Of a stretch of DNA of 64,000 nucleotides, positions 42,667 to 51,777 are shown piece by piece; positions within the stretch are counted from its first letter, which is position 1; every line of letters starts with the position of its first letter. The stretch comes from Nocardioides sp. Root240. GTDB taxonomy: Bacteria; Actinomycetota; Actinomycetes; Propionibacteriales; Nocardioidaceae. The stretch is from positions 25,670 to 89,669 of the forward strand of contig NZ_LMIT01000001.1 in assembly GCF_001428825.1 (NCBI RefSeq). The letters run 5' to 3'. The notes under the pieces were generated by a model. The model did no database searches and was not told the origin of the DNA. It saw only the letters and a program-made list of their open reading frames with translations. The translations under genes and the position numbers were made by a program.

Positions 42667-43905
42667 TCAGCGTCCCCCTCCGAGCAGCCCACTCAGGAGC
42701 GCGTTGAGACCCAACGGGTCCGATCCGGTGTGCGAACCACCCGACCCGCTGGACGTGCCCGACGGCTTCGGCTTGCCCGACGTGGCGGGCTTGGTGGTCG
42801 TCGTACGACCGCCGAGGAGATTGCCCAGGCCCAGGTTGTCGAGCAGGCCGCCGATGCCGGCGGCGTTCGGGTCGAGACCGAGCAGCTTCAGGATCCCGCC
42901 GAGGGTGCCCTGCACCAGGCCGCCGGCGTCGATGCCGTCGAGGTGCAGCTCGAGCTTGATGTTGAGGTAGTCGGTGGCGATGATGTTGTCCGCCGCCGAC
43001 GACGCCTTGATGATCCGCTGCAGCGAGGTGTCGAAGGTGCCGTTGTTCTTGGCGAACTCGGCGAGCACCGGCTCGATCTCCTTCAGCAGCGTGAGCAGCT
43101 GCGACCGCGTGGCGGTCACGGTCTCGTTGGCCGCTCCGGTGAACTTCTCGACCTCGGCGAGCAGCTCGGTGAACTGCGGGGTCTTCTCCCGCAGCACCTT
43201 CGCCGCCGGCGCGATCTCGCGGACCGCCCGGTTGATCGTGTCCTTGCGCGAGTTGAGCGTCTTGGACAGCGAGTTCAGCGAGGTCAGCACCGCGTCGATG
43301 CTCTGGCTGGTCGAGTTGGCCTGGGTCAGGAAGACCGAGGCGCGGTCGAGCAGGGTGCGGTAGTCGCCCTCGTTGCCGTTGAGCGCGGTGTTGAGCTCCT
43401 CGGTCACCGTCTGCAGCTGCTCGAGGCCACCACCGTTGATGAGCAGCGAGGCCTGGGCCAGGGCGTCCTCGACCGTCGGCGCGGTCTCGGTGTCCTTGAG
43501 CTCCAGCGTGGCGTTGTCGCCCAGCAGGTTGCCCGTGGCCGGGTTCGTCACGTCGACGAAGAGCTCACCGAGCGGCGTGGTGTAGCGCAGCCGCGCGTGG
43601 GCGCCCTCGTGCAGCTCCGCGTCCGACTTGAGGGTCAGCGTCGCCTCGGCGATGAAGTCGTCGACCGTGACGTCCTTGACCTTGCCCATGTCGACGCCGT
43701 TGACCTTCACCGGGGCGCCGATGGCGAGGTTCAGGGCCTCGTCGAACTGGGCCTTCACCTCGATCGTGTCGCCCGAGACGCCGGTGCCGGGGATCGGCAG
43801 GTCACGCATCGTCGTGCCGCAGGCCGACGTGGCGCCGACCCCGAGGGCCAGTACGCCGACCAGCGCAGCGCGTGCGGTCGTCGTTCGCATCGTCATCGTC
43901 CGCAT
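42667..43905 (-). CDS. Mce-family lipoprotein MceE of the second mce operon
   Basis: 412 residues: lipoprotein signal with lipobox ATSAC29, MCE domain (FDEALNLAIGAPVKVNGVDMGKVKDV; TPLGELFVDVTNP), helical needle, then a low-complexity tail (TTTTKPATSGKPKPSGTSSGSGGS) and LLSGLLGGG. Start ATG at 43905 shares its A with the preceding stop. Confidence 0.86.
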   Translation of the reverse strand: MRTMTMRTTTARAALVGVLALGVGATSACGTTMRDLPIPGTGVSGDTIEVKAQFDEALNLAIGAPVKVNGVDMGKVKDVTVDDFIAEATLTLKSDAELHEGAHARLRYTTPLGELFVDVTNPATGNLLGDNATLELKDTETAPTVEDALAQASLLINGGGLEQLQTVTEELNTALNGNEGDYRTLLDRASVFLTQANSTSQSIDAVLTSLNSLSKTLNSRKDTINRAVREIAPAAKVLREKTPQFTELLAEVEKFTGAANETVTATRSQLLTLLKEIEPVLAEFAKNNGTFDTSLQRIIKASSAADNIIATDYLNIKLELHLDGIDAGGLVQGTLGGILKLLGLDPNAAGIGGLLDNLGLGNLLGGRTTTTKPATSGKPKPSGTSSGSGGSHTGSDPLGLNALLSGLLGGGR

Positions 43906-44936
43906 CACTGTCCGATCTGGCTTCCGTCGATGAGGTCGCACAGGTTCAGCGGCAGGCTCGCGCACACCGTCTGCAGCACCCCACCCAGCGGGTCGAGGAT
44001 GAGCGGGTCGATCCGCACCGGGAGCCGGTCGCCCTTGATCATCTTCAGGTTCTCCAGGGCCAGGGGCATCACGCGCAGGACTTCCTCGAGGCGGTCCTGC
44101 TTCGACAGCAGGGTCTTCATCAGGCGCGACGTGCCGTTGACGTTGTCGACGATCATCTGCCGGTTGTCGACCGCGAACTCGGCGACCTCCGTGACCGCGG
44201 AGTCGAGCGAGCGCAGCGCCGAGCGGAAGTTCTCCCGCTCGTCGGCCAGCTGCTTGGAGGCCCGCGACACCTGCTGGATGAAGGTCCGCGCCGTCGACTC
44301 GTTGGACGCGATCGTCGTCAGGAGCACGTCGAGCGACTTGAGCGTGGCGGCCACGTCCTCGCGCTGCGAGGCGATGCCGTCGACACCGTCCGCCAGCGAG
44401 TGGATCGTCTGGTTCAGCAGCGGCCCGCGGCCCTGCAGGGCCTTGGTGCCGGCATCGATGAACCGCTGGACGGCCTGGGTCGTCTCCTTGTTGCCGCCGA
44501 TGCCGGTGGCGAACTCGTTGAGCGAGGACAGGACCTGGTCGAAGTCGACCGGGGTCTGCGTCTTGTCGATCGGGATGGTCGTCCCGTCGGCCATCTTCTC
44601 GCCCTTGCGGTAGACCGGGGTCAGCTCGACGTAGCGGTCCGTGGCGACCGACCGGGCGACCACGACCGCCCCGGCGTCGGCCGGGATCGGCTGGTCGCTG
44701 TCGACCTCCATCGTCACCAGGACCTTGTCGCCCGCGGGCTCGATCGCGGTGATCTCGCCGACGGTCACGCCCAGGACCCCCACGTCGTTGCCGACGAAGA
44801 GACCTGCGGAGTCCGCCAGGTAGGCCTTGACCGTCATCTTGCCGCCACCGGTGACCGAGCTGCACCCGGAGGTGAGCAGGACGGCGACGACGGCGACGAG
44901 CGCCCCGACGGCACGGAGAGTGTGCTTGGTACGCAT
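43905..44936 (-). CDS. Mce-family protein MceD of the second mce operon, with a lipobox
   Basis: 343 residues. Unusually for the fourth subunit, the N-terminus is a lipoprotein signal (VAVLLTSGC25SS) rather than a plain anchor. The MCE domain follows (GLFVGNDVGVLGVTVGEITAIEPAGD; SVATDRYVELTPVYRKG), then the helical region, ending ...LPLNLCDLIDGSQIG. It is about 70 residues shorter than mce4D here. Operon position between C and E makes it MceD. Confidence 0.85.
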   Translation of the reverse strand: MRTKHTLRAVGALVAVVAVLLTSGCSSVTGGGKMTVKAYLADSAGLFVGNDVGVLGVTVGEITAIEPAGDKVLVTMEVDSDQPIPADAGAVVVARSVATDRYVELTPVYRKGEKMADGTTIPIDKTQTPVDFDQVLSSLNEFATGIGGNKETTQAVQRFIDAGTKALQGRGPLLNQTIHSLADGVDGIASQREDVAATLKSLDVLLTTIASNESTARTFIQQVSRASKQLADERENFRSALRSLDSAVTEVAEFAVDNRQMIVDNVNGTSRLMKTLLSKQDRLEEVLRVMPLALENLKMIKGDRLPVRIDPLILDPLGGVLQTVCASLPLNLCDLIDGSQIGQ

Positions 44937-45913
44937 CAGCAGGCCCCCTGCAGCTTGCAGGTCGTGTCGTCGCCGGGGATGGCCGGCGGCTTCAGGTAGA
45001 GCGGGAGGAACGGACCGCTGCCGGTGGCGTTGGCGACGTACCGGACGGCGGGCGCCATGTTCTCCAGCAGCGTGGTCAGCTTCACGTCCTGGCTGTTGAG
45101 CGTTGCCAGGACCGCCTTGATGTCCTTGAGCGCCGGCTGGAGCTTGCCGTCGGTCGACTTCACGACCGCGGTGATCGCCCGGGACAGCTCGGTCGTCTCG
45201 ACCAGCAGCCGGTGGATGGCTTCCCTACGGGCGGTGATCTCGCTGATCACGAGGTTCGCCTGCTTCATCAGCCCGACGATGTCCTGGCTGCTGTCGGAGA
45301 GCTGGTCGGTCACCTTGCGGGTCGACTCGAGCAGGTCGCCGACCTGGCCCGAGCGCTTCGAGATCACCTCGGACAGCCGGGCGACGCCCTCGAGCGCCGG
45401 GCCGATCTCGTCCTGGCTCGCGCCGAGCGTGCCGGCCATGGACGTGAGCGCCTTGGCCAGCAGCTCGGGGTCGAGCTCGTCGAGGGCGTCGGAGCCCTCC
45501 TCGATGACGTCCTGCAGGTTGTAGGGCACGTCGGTGCGGTCGAGCGGGATCTGCTCGCCGGCCAGGCTGCCCGACCCCTTGGGGTCGACCTCGAGGTAGT
45601 GGCTGCCGAGCAGCGTCGCGACCTTGACGGTCGCCGTGCTGCGGTCGCCCAGGTCGATGCCCGAGTCGAGGGCGAAGGTGACCAGCACGTGGTCGTCCTC
45701 CAGCTCGATCCCGGTCACCTTGCCGGAGTTCACGCCGTGGACCTGGACGTCCTCGCCCTTGCGCAGGCCGGCCGTGTGCTCCAGCACCGCGGTGTAGGTC
45801 TTCGTGCCGAAGTTGGCGACGCTGAGCACCACCACGCCGGCGCCGATCAGGCCGATCACGATCAGGGTGATGATGCCGATCCGCAGCGGATCGCGCTCGT
45901 TCATGGGCTTCAT
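44936..45913 (-). CDS. Mce-family protein MceC of the second mce operon
   Basis: 325 residues: anchor (IGIITLIVIGLIGAGVVVLSVANF), MCE domain (GLRKGEDVQVHGVNSGKVTGIELEDD; ATLLGSHYLEVDPKGSG), helical region, C-terminus with CKLQGAC. ATG at 45913 overlaps the mceB stop by ATGA, which decides it over the longer frame to 45931. Confidence 0.86.
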   Translation of the reverse strand: MKPMNERDPLRIGIITLIVIGLIGAGVVVLSVANFGTKTYTAVLEHTAGLRKGEDVQVHGVNSGKVTGIELEDDHVLVTFALDSGIDLGDRSTATVKVATLLGSHYLEVDPKGSGSLAGEQIPLDRTDVPYNLQDVIEEGSDALDELDPELLAKALTSMAGTLGASQDEIGPALEGVARLSEVISKRSGQVGDLLESTRKVTDQLSDSSQDIVGLMKQANLVISEITARREAIHRLLVETTELSRAITAVVKSTDGKLQPALKDIKAVLATLNSQDVKLTTLLENMAPAVRYVANATGSGPFLPLYLKPPAIPGDDTTCKLQGAC

Positions 45914-46926
45914 CGGCACACCTGTCGCCACGGGCCGTTGTTGCCGGCCGGATTGATGCCCTTGCTGTTCGCCCCGATGGCGATCGACAGGGAGCAGACG
46001 TAGACGTTGAGCGCGTTCTCGTACGACGTCGCGCGGCCCAGGGACTCGAACACCGTCGTGAAGGCGGGAACCGCGTCCTTGAGGTGGTTGCGCGAGCGGT
46101 AGAACATGTCGGCCACCGTGACCAGGCGGTCGGACGCCTTGATCAGGGGCACCTTGACCTCCCTGAGCAGGGAGCTCGTCGCACCGACCAGACGGCTGAC
46201 GCCGTCGATCGAGGCGCCGATGGACTTGCGGTCCTTCGCGAGCCCGGTCATCAGGGCGCGCAGCTCCTGGACGGTGTTGGTCAGCTCGTCGCCCTGGCCC
46301 GCGAGGTTGTCGAGGACCGGCTTGAGGTTCGTCATGACCTCACCGATCACCCCGTCGCGATCCGCGAGGAAGTTGCTGAGCTCACCGGTCTGCGCGAGCA
46401 GCTGCTCGATCGTGCCGCCCTCCCCCTGGAGCACCTTGATCAGCGAGCTGGCCAGGGTGTTGACGTCGCCGGGCTGCAGCACCTTGAACAGCGGTCGGAA
46501 GCCGTTGAGCAGCTCGGTCAGGTCGAAGCCCGGGTCGGTCTGCGCCACGGGGACGTCGGCGCCGCCCGACAGCTCCTTGCCGCGCTGGGCCGGCTGGACC
46601 AAGCCGATGTAGCGCTGGCCGAGCAGGTTCTGGTAGCGCATCACGAGCTTGGTGTTGTCGAGCAGCGCCTGGTCGTCGACCAGCTCGATGGTGATCTGCG
46701 CGCCCTCGTCGGTGGCCTTGATGCCGGTGACCTGGCCGACGCGGACGCCGGCGGCCTTGACGTCGTCGCCCTTGCGGAGGCCACTCACGTCGGTGAACTG
46801 GGCCGTGAACTCGCGGGTGTCGCCGCTCACGCCGTTGTTCATCGTGTTGACCAACAGGATCATCAGCAACCCGCTCACGACGGCGAAGGCCGCGAACTTG
46901 ATCGCGATGGTGCGAAGTCCGGTCAT
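45910..46926 (-). CDS. Mce-family protein MceB of the second mce operon
   Basis: 338 residues: anchor (KFAAFAVVSGLLMILLVNTM), MCE domain (GLRKGDDVKAAGVRVGQVTGIKATDEG; YQNLLGQRYIGLVQP), helices, and a C-terminus with VCSLSIAIG and WRQVCR. Starts inside the mceA stop (ATGA). Confidence 0.87.
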   Translation of the reverse strand: MTGLRTIAIKFAAFAVVSGLLMILLVNTMNNGVSGDTREFTAQFTDVSGLRKGDDVKAAGVRVGQVTGIKATDEGAQITIELVDDQALLDNTKLVMRYQNLLGQRYIGLVQPAQRGKELSGGADVPVAQTDPGFDLTELLNGFRPLFKVLQPGDVNTLASSLIKVLQGEGGTIEQLLAQTGELSNFLADRDGVIGEVMTNLKPVLDNLAGQGDELTNTVQELRALMTGLAKDRKSIGASIDGVSRLVGATSSLLREVKVPLIKASDRLVTVADMFYRSRNHLKDAVPAFTTVFESLGRATSYENALNVYVCSLSIAIGANSKGINPAGNNGPWRQVCR

Positions 46927-47981
46927 CGGCCACCTCCCAGGGAGGCGAAGCCGGCATCGCTCGTCCCGGCAGTGCGGAACTGCGGGCGCTGGCTGCTCTT
47001 GTAGTACGGCGGCACGCCGAGCTTGATCGTCCCGTCCGTGTTCACGAATCCCTCTCGGACGGCCTTCGGCAACGTGGTGCCGAGGGCGATGTTGATGGCC
47101 AGGGCGTCGGTGATGCCCGCGCGACGGTTGTCGTGCACCGCGTCGATCAGGACCGCCGAGCCGTTGATGAACTTCACCAGGTTGGCCTGGTTCCTCGCCA
47201 GGAACCCGCTGCCCGTGCGGGCCAGCGTCGTACCACCGCTCAGCAGGGCCGTGATCGCGGCCTCCTGGGTCACGATCGTGTTCATCGCGACCAGCGCGTC
47301 GTCGGTCGCGTCGAGCAGGTCGGGCGCGATCTCGTCGACGAGGCGGGTGGTCTGCGCCAGCTGCTGCAGGTCGGAGCGAACCTGGGGCATGCGCGGGTTG
47401 AGCCGGTCGAGGTAGGAGTTCAGCGTCCGGACCGTCTGGCCGATCTGGTTGCCGCGGCCGTCGAGGGCCTCGGCCGCCGAGCCGATGGCCGAGGCGAGCT
47501 CCGCCGGGCCGAGGGCCTTGGTCAGCCGGTCGATGTCGTCGAGCGCCTGCTGGAGCTCCAGCGTGCCCTGCGAGGAGTCCGCCTTCACGCTGTCGCCGGC
47601 CTTGAGCTCACCGGTCGGCGCACCGTGGACGACGAGGTCCACGAAGGTCGTGCCGAACACCGTGGCCGGGAGGATCCGGGCGACGACGTTGGCGGGGACC
47701 GCCTTCAGGTCCTCCTTCGACATCGCCATGTCGACCGTGACGCCGTCGCCGTTGTCGGCGCGGCGGACCTCGTGGACCTTGCCCACGATGACGCCGTTCA
47801 TCTTGACGTCGGAGCCGGAGCGGAGCGAGCCGCCGGCGTTGGCGACGTCGGCCGTGACGTGCGGCTGGGAGCCGAAGGTCCCGTTGGTGCGCAGCGTGAC
47901 GAACGTGCCGATGACCAGCAGGGCTACCAGGGTGATCAGCCCGCGTCGAGCGAGCTGGTTGCGAGAGATTACGCGTGCCAT
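46923..47981 (-). CDS. Mce-family protein MceA of the second mce operon
   Basis: 352 residues: anchor (GLITLVALLVIGTFVTLRTNG), MCE domain (GSLRSGSDVKMNGVIVGKVHEVRRADNG; ILPATVFGTTFVDLVVHG), helical region and short tail. Nearly 90 residues shorter than the mce4A here, lacking its Pro-rich C-terminus. Follows the permeases by nine bases. Confidence 0.87.
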   Translation of the reverse strand: MARVISRNQLARRGLITLVALLVIGTFVTLRTNGTFGSQPHVTADVANAGGSLRSGSDVKMNGVIVGKVHEVRRADNGDGVTVDMAMSKEDLKAVPANVVARILPATVFGTTFVDLVVHGAPTGELKAGDSVKADSSQGTLELQQALDDIDRLTKALGPAELASAIGSAAEALDGRGNQIGQTVRTLNSYLDRLNPRMPQVRSDLQQLAQTTRLVDEIAPDLLDATDDALVAMNTIVTQEAAITALLSGGTTLARTGSGFLARNQANLVKFINGSAVLIDAVHDNRRAGITDALAINIALGTTLPKAVREGFVNTDGTIKLGVPPYYKSSQRPQFRTAGTSDAGFASLGGGR

Positions 47982-47990
47982 GTGGTCACC

Positions 47991-48860
47991 TCACCCCGAG
48001 ATCCGGAAGCCAGGGTCGCCGCCCCAGAACAACAGGGTGAGGACCATGTCGAGCACGACGATGGAGACGATCGAGGCACGGATGCCGGTGCCGGTGGCCT
48101 CGCCGACGGCCTGGGGGCCACCTGAGACCCGCATGCCGTACCAGCTGTGGATCAGGGCCACCGTCAGGGCGAAGATCAGGATCTTGATGACCGAGAAGAG
48201 GATGTCCCTGCCCTGGATGAACGTCGAGAAGTAGTGGTCGTACTGACCGGGCGACTGCCCGAACAACAGGACGACCGAGGCCTGCGACGCGACGTACGAG
48301 CCGATCAGGCCGATCATGTAGAGCGGCAGGATCGCGACCATGCAGGCGATGACCCGCGTGGTCACGACGTAGCGCATCGCGCTGACCGCCATCACCTCGA
48401 GGGCGTCGACCTCCTCGTGGAGCTTCATCGAGCCGATCTGCGCGGTGAACCGGCACCCGACCTGCGCGCCGAGCGCGAGGGCGGCGATCAGTGGGGCGAG
48501 CTCACGGGTGTTGGCGCTGGCGGAGATGAAGCCGGTGAGCGGCGCGAGGCCGACGATCTCGAGGCCGTTGAAGCCCTCGATGCCGATCGACGTTCCGGCC
48601 GCCACCGAGAGCAGGATCATCACGCCGACCGTGCCGCCGCCGACGAGCAGCGCGCCGCTGCCCCAGGCGATGTCCTTGATCTGGCGCAGCGTCTCCTTGG
48701 GGTACATCGTCACCGTCGCGGGGACCTCACGGAAGACCTTGATCGCGAAGGTGACGAAGTCACCGAGCGTCGCGAGGCTCTTCATCACCCCGTCGGTGAC
48801 GCCCACCAGTGCGTCGGAGAACCGGGCTCCGATGCCGCGTCCGAGCTGGACCTCTGACAT
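47991..48860 (-). CDS. MlaE-type permease YrbEB of the second mce operon
   Basis: 289 residues. Landmarks: RELAPLIAALALGAQVGCRFTAQIGSMKLHEEVDALEVM and VSGGPQAVGEATGTGIRAS. ATG at 48860 shares its A with the YrbEA stop; GTG at 48863 is the alternative. Pairs with YrbEA as the ABC permease. Confidence 0.9.
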   Translation of the reverse strand: MSEVQLGRGIGARFSDALVGVTDGVMKSLATLGDFVTFAIKVFREVPATVTMYPKETLRQIKDIAWGSGALLVGGGTVGVMILLSVAAGTSIGIEGFNGLEIVGLAPLTGFISASANTRELAPLIAALALGAQVGCRFTAQIGSMKLHEEVDALEVMAVSAMRYVVTTRVIACMVAILPLYMIGLIGSYVASQASVVLLFGQSPGQYDHYFSTFIQGRDILFSVIKILIFALTVALIHSWYGMRVSGGPQAVGEATGTGIRASIVSIVVLDMVLTLLFWGGDPGFRISG

Positions 48861-49684
48861 CACGCACCTCCGGGGAAGAGCATCACGTAGGCCTGCGTCA
48901 GGCCGACGTTGATCACGGCCAGCAGGATCACGCTCAGGACGACGGCCTGGTTGACCGCGTCGGCGACACCCTTCGGGCCACCTCTCGCGGTGAGGCCCTT
49001 GTGGGCGGCGACGATCGTCGCGACGAACCCGAAGATGAAGGCCTTGAACTCGGCGAGGATGAAGTCGGCCGGCTGGGCCAGCCCGACGAAGGAGTCCATG
49101 TAGGTGCCGGAGGAGATCTGGCCCTGGCCGACGACGATCACGAAGGCGGTCGTCATCGCGGTCATCGCGACGATCACGGTGAGCAGCACGGACACGAGCA
49201 GCGCGGCGAGGATGCGCGGGGCGACCAGGCGCTGGATGGGCGAGATGCCCATGACCTTCAGCGCGTCGATCTCCTCACGCACCGTACGCGCGCCGAGGTC
49301 GGAGCAGATCGCCGACCCGACGGCACCGGCCACCATCAGCGAGGTCACGAGAGGCGCGCCCTGCCGGAGCACGCCGATGCCGTTGACCGCTCCGATGAAG
49401 GACTGGGCACCGATCTGGTTGGCCGCCGCCCCGATCTGGACCGAGGTGATGATGCCGAACGGGATCGAGACCAGGATCGTCGGCAGCAGCGCGACGCGGG
49501 TCATGAACCAGCACTGGATCAGGAACTCCGACCAGGAGAACCGGCGGGCCATGATGTCGGAGAAGCCCCACTGGATGGACTCCACCGCGAGCTTGACCAG
49601 CTCACCGGTCGTGACGACACCGGCCTTGAACCGGCCCGTCATGTTGTCGAAGAGGGAGCGACCGCTCGCCACCACGGCGCTCAT
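48860..49684 (-). CDS. MlaE-type permease YrbEA of the second mce operon
   Basis: 274 residues. Landmarks: RQGAPLVTSLMVAGAVGSAICSDLGARTVREEIDALKVMG and ARGGPKGVADAVNQAVV. ATG at 49684 overlaps the SCP2 gene stop, so the SCP2 gene is the true first gene of this operon. No MceG ATPase here. Confidence 0.9.
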   Translation of the reverse strand: MSAVVASGRSLFDNMTGRFKAGVVTTGELVKLAVESIQWGFSDIMARRFSWSEFLIQCWFMTRVALLPTILVSIPFGIITSVQIGAAANQIGAQSFIGAVNGIGVLRQGAPLVTSLMVAGAVGSAICSDLGARTVREEIDALKVMGISPIQRLVAPRILAALLVSVLLTVIVAMTAMTTAFVIVVGQGQISSGTYMDSFVGLAQPADFILAEFKAFIFGFVATIVAAHKGLTARGGPKGVADAVNQAVVLSVILLAVINVGLTQAYVMLFPGGA

Positions 49685-50640
49685 CAGGCGACCGCCGTCG
49701 GGATGTCGAAGGCTGCGTTCAGCCGCAGTGCGGCAGTCTTGTCACCACGCACCTTCAGCTGGCCGCGCAGCACGCCGGACACCGCGCTGAGGTGCCCGGT
49801 CACCAGCCGCAGGAAGTCGGCCGCCTCGCAGGTCACGGTCGCATGGCGGTCCTGCCGGTCGACGGCATCAGCCGCCGCACCGGCGAGGACGGTCGCCTGA
49901 CCGTCTCTGAGTCGGAGCACGTAACGGTCCACCTCTCCGTCGGGGCGCCCGGTCAACCTGAAGCCGACCGTGATCTGGACGCCTGCTGCCTTTCGGCCGT
50001 TCACGAAGGCCGGCATCCGCTCGAAGATCTCCTCGAGGATGACCGGCCTGAAGTCCGACGCCAGCACCGACCGCAGGTGGTCGGCGGGGACGCCGTGCAG
50101 GACCCGGGCGATGTCGACCGGGTCGATGTCGCGGGCGTCGACCGGCTGCCCCGTGACCGGGGCGGTGCCGTCGACGGCGAAGAGCGCGGCGAGGGCCAGC
50201 GCGGTGCTGCTCGTGCCGCTGAGGGCGAGCCGGCCACCGAGGTAGGCCACCGCCACGTCGAGCTGGCCGGCGACCAGCCGCAGCAGCTGGAGGTCGGAGC
50301 CGCGGACCACGACGTCCGTCGTACCGGTGCCGGGGGCGACGTCGACCGCGCCGTCGCGGAAGGTCAGCACGTGGCTCCCGCCCGCCCGCGTGGCGGACTC
50401 CCAGCGCACCCGGCAGTCCATGCCCGCGAGCTGGGCGGGCACGGCGAGGTCGGTGAGGCGGTGCAGCACGCCCTCCACGACGGACGATCCTCGCTGCGCG
50501 TCCTGCGTCAACGCAACGAGCTCGTCGTCGCTCGCGGCGCGGATCGCGTCGACCAGTGCGACGGCGTCGGCGTCGCGCAGGAAGGCGGCGACAACGGTCG
50601 GGGGAGCCTCCACGAGGGCAGCCCACGTCACCCTTGCCAT
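49684..50640 (-). CDS. Double SCP2 sterol-carrier-domain protein leading the second mce operon
   Basis: 318 residues with two SCP2-like repeats: about 55-150 (FRDGAVDVAPG ... DVVVRGSDLQLLRLVAGQLDVAVAYLGGRLALSG) and about 215-318 (YVLRLRDGQATVLAG ... VTCEAADFLRLVTGHLSAVSGVLRGQLKVRG). No signal peptide, so cytosolic. SCP2 domains bind sterols or acyl-CoAs in a hydrophobic tunnel. Its stop overlaps the yrbEA start, so it is co-translated with the importer and may receive its substrate inside the cell. The operon promoter must lie in the 80 bases upstream. Confidence 0.8.
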   Translation of the reverse strand: MARVTWAALVEAPPTVVAAFLRDADAVALVDAIRAASDDELVALTQDAQRGSSVVEGVLHRLTDLAVPAQLAGMDCRVRWESATRAGGSHVLTFRDGAVDVAPGTGTTDVVVRGSDLQLLRLVAGQLDVAVAYLGGRLALSGTSSTALALAALFAVDGTAPVTGQPVDARDIDPVDIARVLHGVPADHLRSVLASDFRPVILEEIFERMPAFVNGRKAAGVQITVGFRLTGRPDGEVDRYVLRLRDGQATVLAGAAADAVDRQDRHATVTCEAADFLRLVTGHLSAVSGVLRGQLKVRGDKTAALRLNAAFDIPTAVA

Positions 50641-50721
50641 GCCTCACCCCTGTCGTTCACCGCTGCCTGGGAGCCTGCGGATCCAGCCCGAACACCTGCC
50701 TGTTGCTCGGTGTAACAGATA

Positions 50722-51690
50722 TCACGGGAATAGGTCACGCTGCAGATGATCTCGTGGCGCCATCCGTGGCCCGCGCCGCGGACGGTACAGCCCGGCGGCC
50801 CCCACGAGGAAGGGCACCCGACCCCGCTGACCGCGCCACGGCTCGAGGTACGACGCCAGCTGCGCGTCGTCGAACGGCTCCCCCGTCAGCGCCCAGCCCA
50901 CGTCCTTGGCCACGTGGTAGTCGCCGAACGACACGGCGTCGGGGTCCCCGAACGCCCGCTGCCGCACCTCGGCGCTGGTCCAGACGCCCACGCCGGGCAG
51001 GCTCCTGAGCCGGCGCTCGGCCTCGTCTCCCGTGTCGGATCCGGTCTCGGATCCGGTCACAGCGGATCCGAGGGTGATCCGTTCGAGCGCGTCGGCGTGG
51101 CGCGCGGCCGTGACGACCGCCCGACTGCGGGCGGGGTCGATGTGCAGGCGGTGCCACTCCCACGACGGGATCGCGCGGAGCGTGGCGGCGTCGGGGGGCA
51201 CCATCAGCCCGACCCGGGGACCGGGTCCCGGCGCGGGCTCGCCGTGGCGGCGTACCAGGGCACGGAAGCCGGCGAAGGCCTCCTGGCCGGTCACCTTCTG
51301 CTCGATGACGGCGGGCACGATCGCCTCCAGCACCCGGCCGGTGCGGCCCAGGCGCAGGTGCGGGTGCATCCGCCGGGCCTCGGCGAGCACGGGGTGCCGC
51401 GGGTCGAACCCGGACCAGTCGTCGAGGTCGCCGAGCAGCGCGGGCAGCTGGTCGAGCGCCCACGCCGCACCCGGACCCCAGGCCTCGGCGCGGATGACTC
51501 CGGCTCCGTCCTGGTCGGCGACGGCGAGCGCGACCGGGCCCTCCGGCGTGCGGCTGGCGCGCCAGTGGCGGCCCTCGACGTCGAAGCGGTGGGTGGGGTC
51601 TCCCCCGCCCCGGCGCTGCTGGCGCAGGATCGCCGTCACCGGGACCGGGCGGCCCGGCTGCCACAGGCGTTCGGCGTCCGGCGCTTTCAT
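50722..51690 (-). CDS. HhH-GPD DNA glycosylase (3-methyladenine glycosylase II/AlkA-like)
   Basis: 322 residues. The C-terminal half has the helix-hairpin-helix LPGVGVWTSAEV (231-242) and a catalytic aspartate candidate D257 in VSFGDYHVAKDVGWAL, with VIEQKVTGQEAFAGFRALV before it, the AlkA-like arrangement. Removes alkylated bases. ATG at 51690 (MKAPDAERLW); in-frame starts further up have no supporting homology. Three short CGGATCC repeats lie within its coding DNA near 51035-51070. Confidence 0.82.
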   Translation of the reverse strand: MKAPDAERLWQPGRPVPVTAILRQQRRGGGDPTHRFDVEGRHWRASRTPEGPVALAVADQDGAGVIRAEAWGPGAAWALDQLPALLGDLDDWSGFDPRHPVLAEARRMHPHLRLGRTGRVLEAIVPAVIEQKVTGQEAFAGFRALVRRHGEPAPGPGPRVGLMVPPDAATLRAIPSWEWHRLHIDPARSRAVVTAARHADALERITLGSAVTGSETGSDTGDEAERRLRSLPGVGVWTSAEVRQRAFGDPDAVSFGDYHVAKDVGWALTGEPFDDAQLASYLEPWRGQRGRVPFLVGAAGLYRPRRGPRMAPRDHLQRDLFP

Positions 51691-51777
51691 CTTGCGCAGC
51701 CTACGGGTCACCTTTGGACTAGGCTCTCTCGCGCAGGAACGAATCACTTTCACCGCCTCACGCTCCCGGAGGGGCAG

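Noticed and set aside
44936..50640. KstR control of the second mce operon
   Set aside because: No match to TNNAACNNGTTNNA with fewer than two mismatches was seen in the 80-base promoter region or inside the operon's gene junctions.
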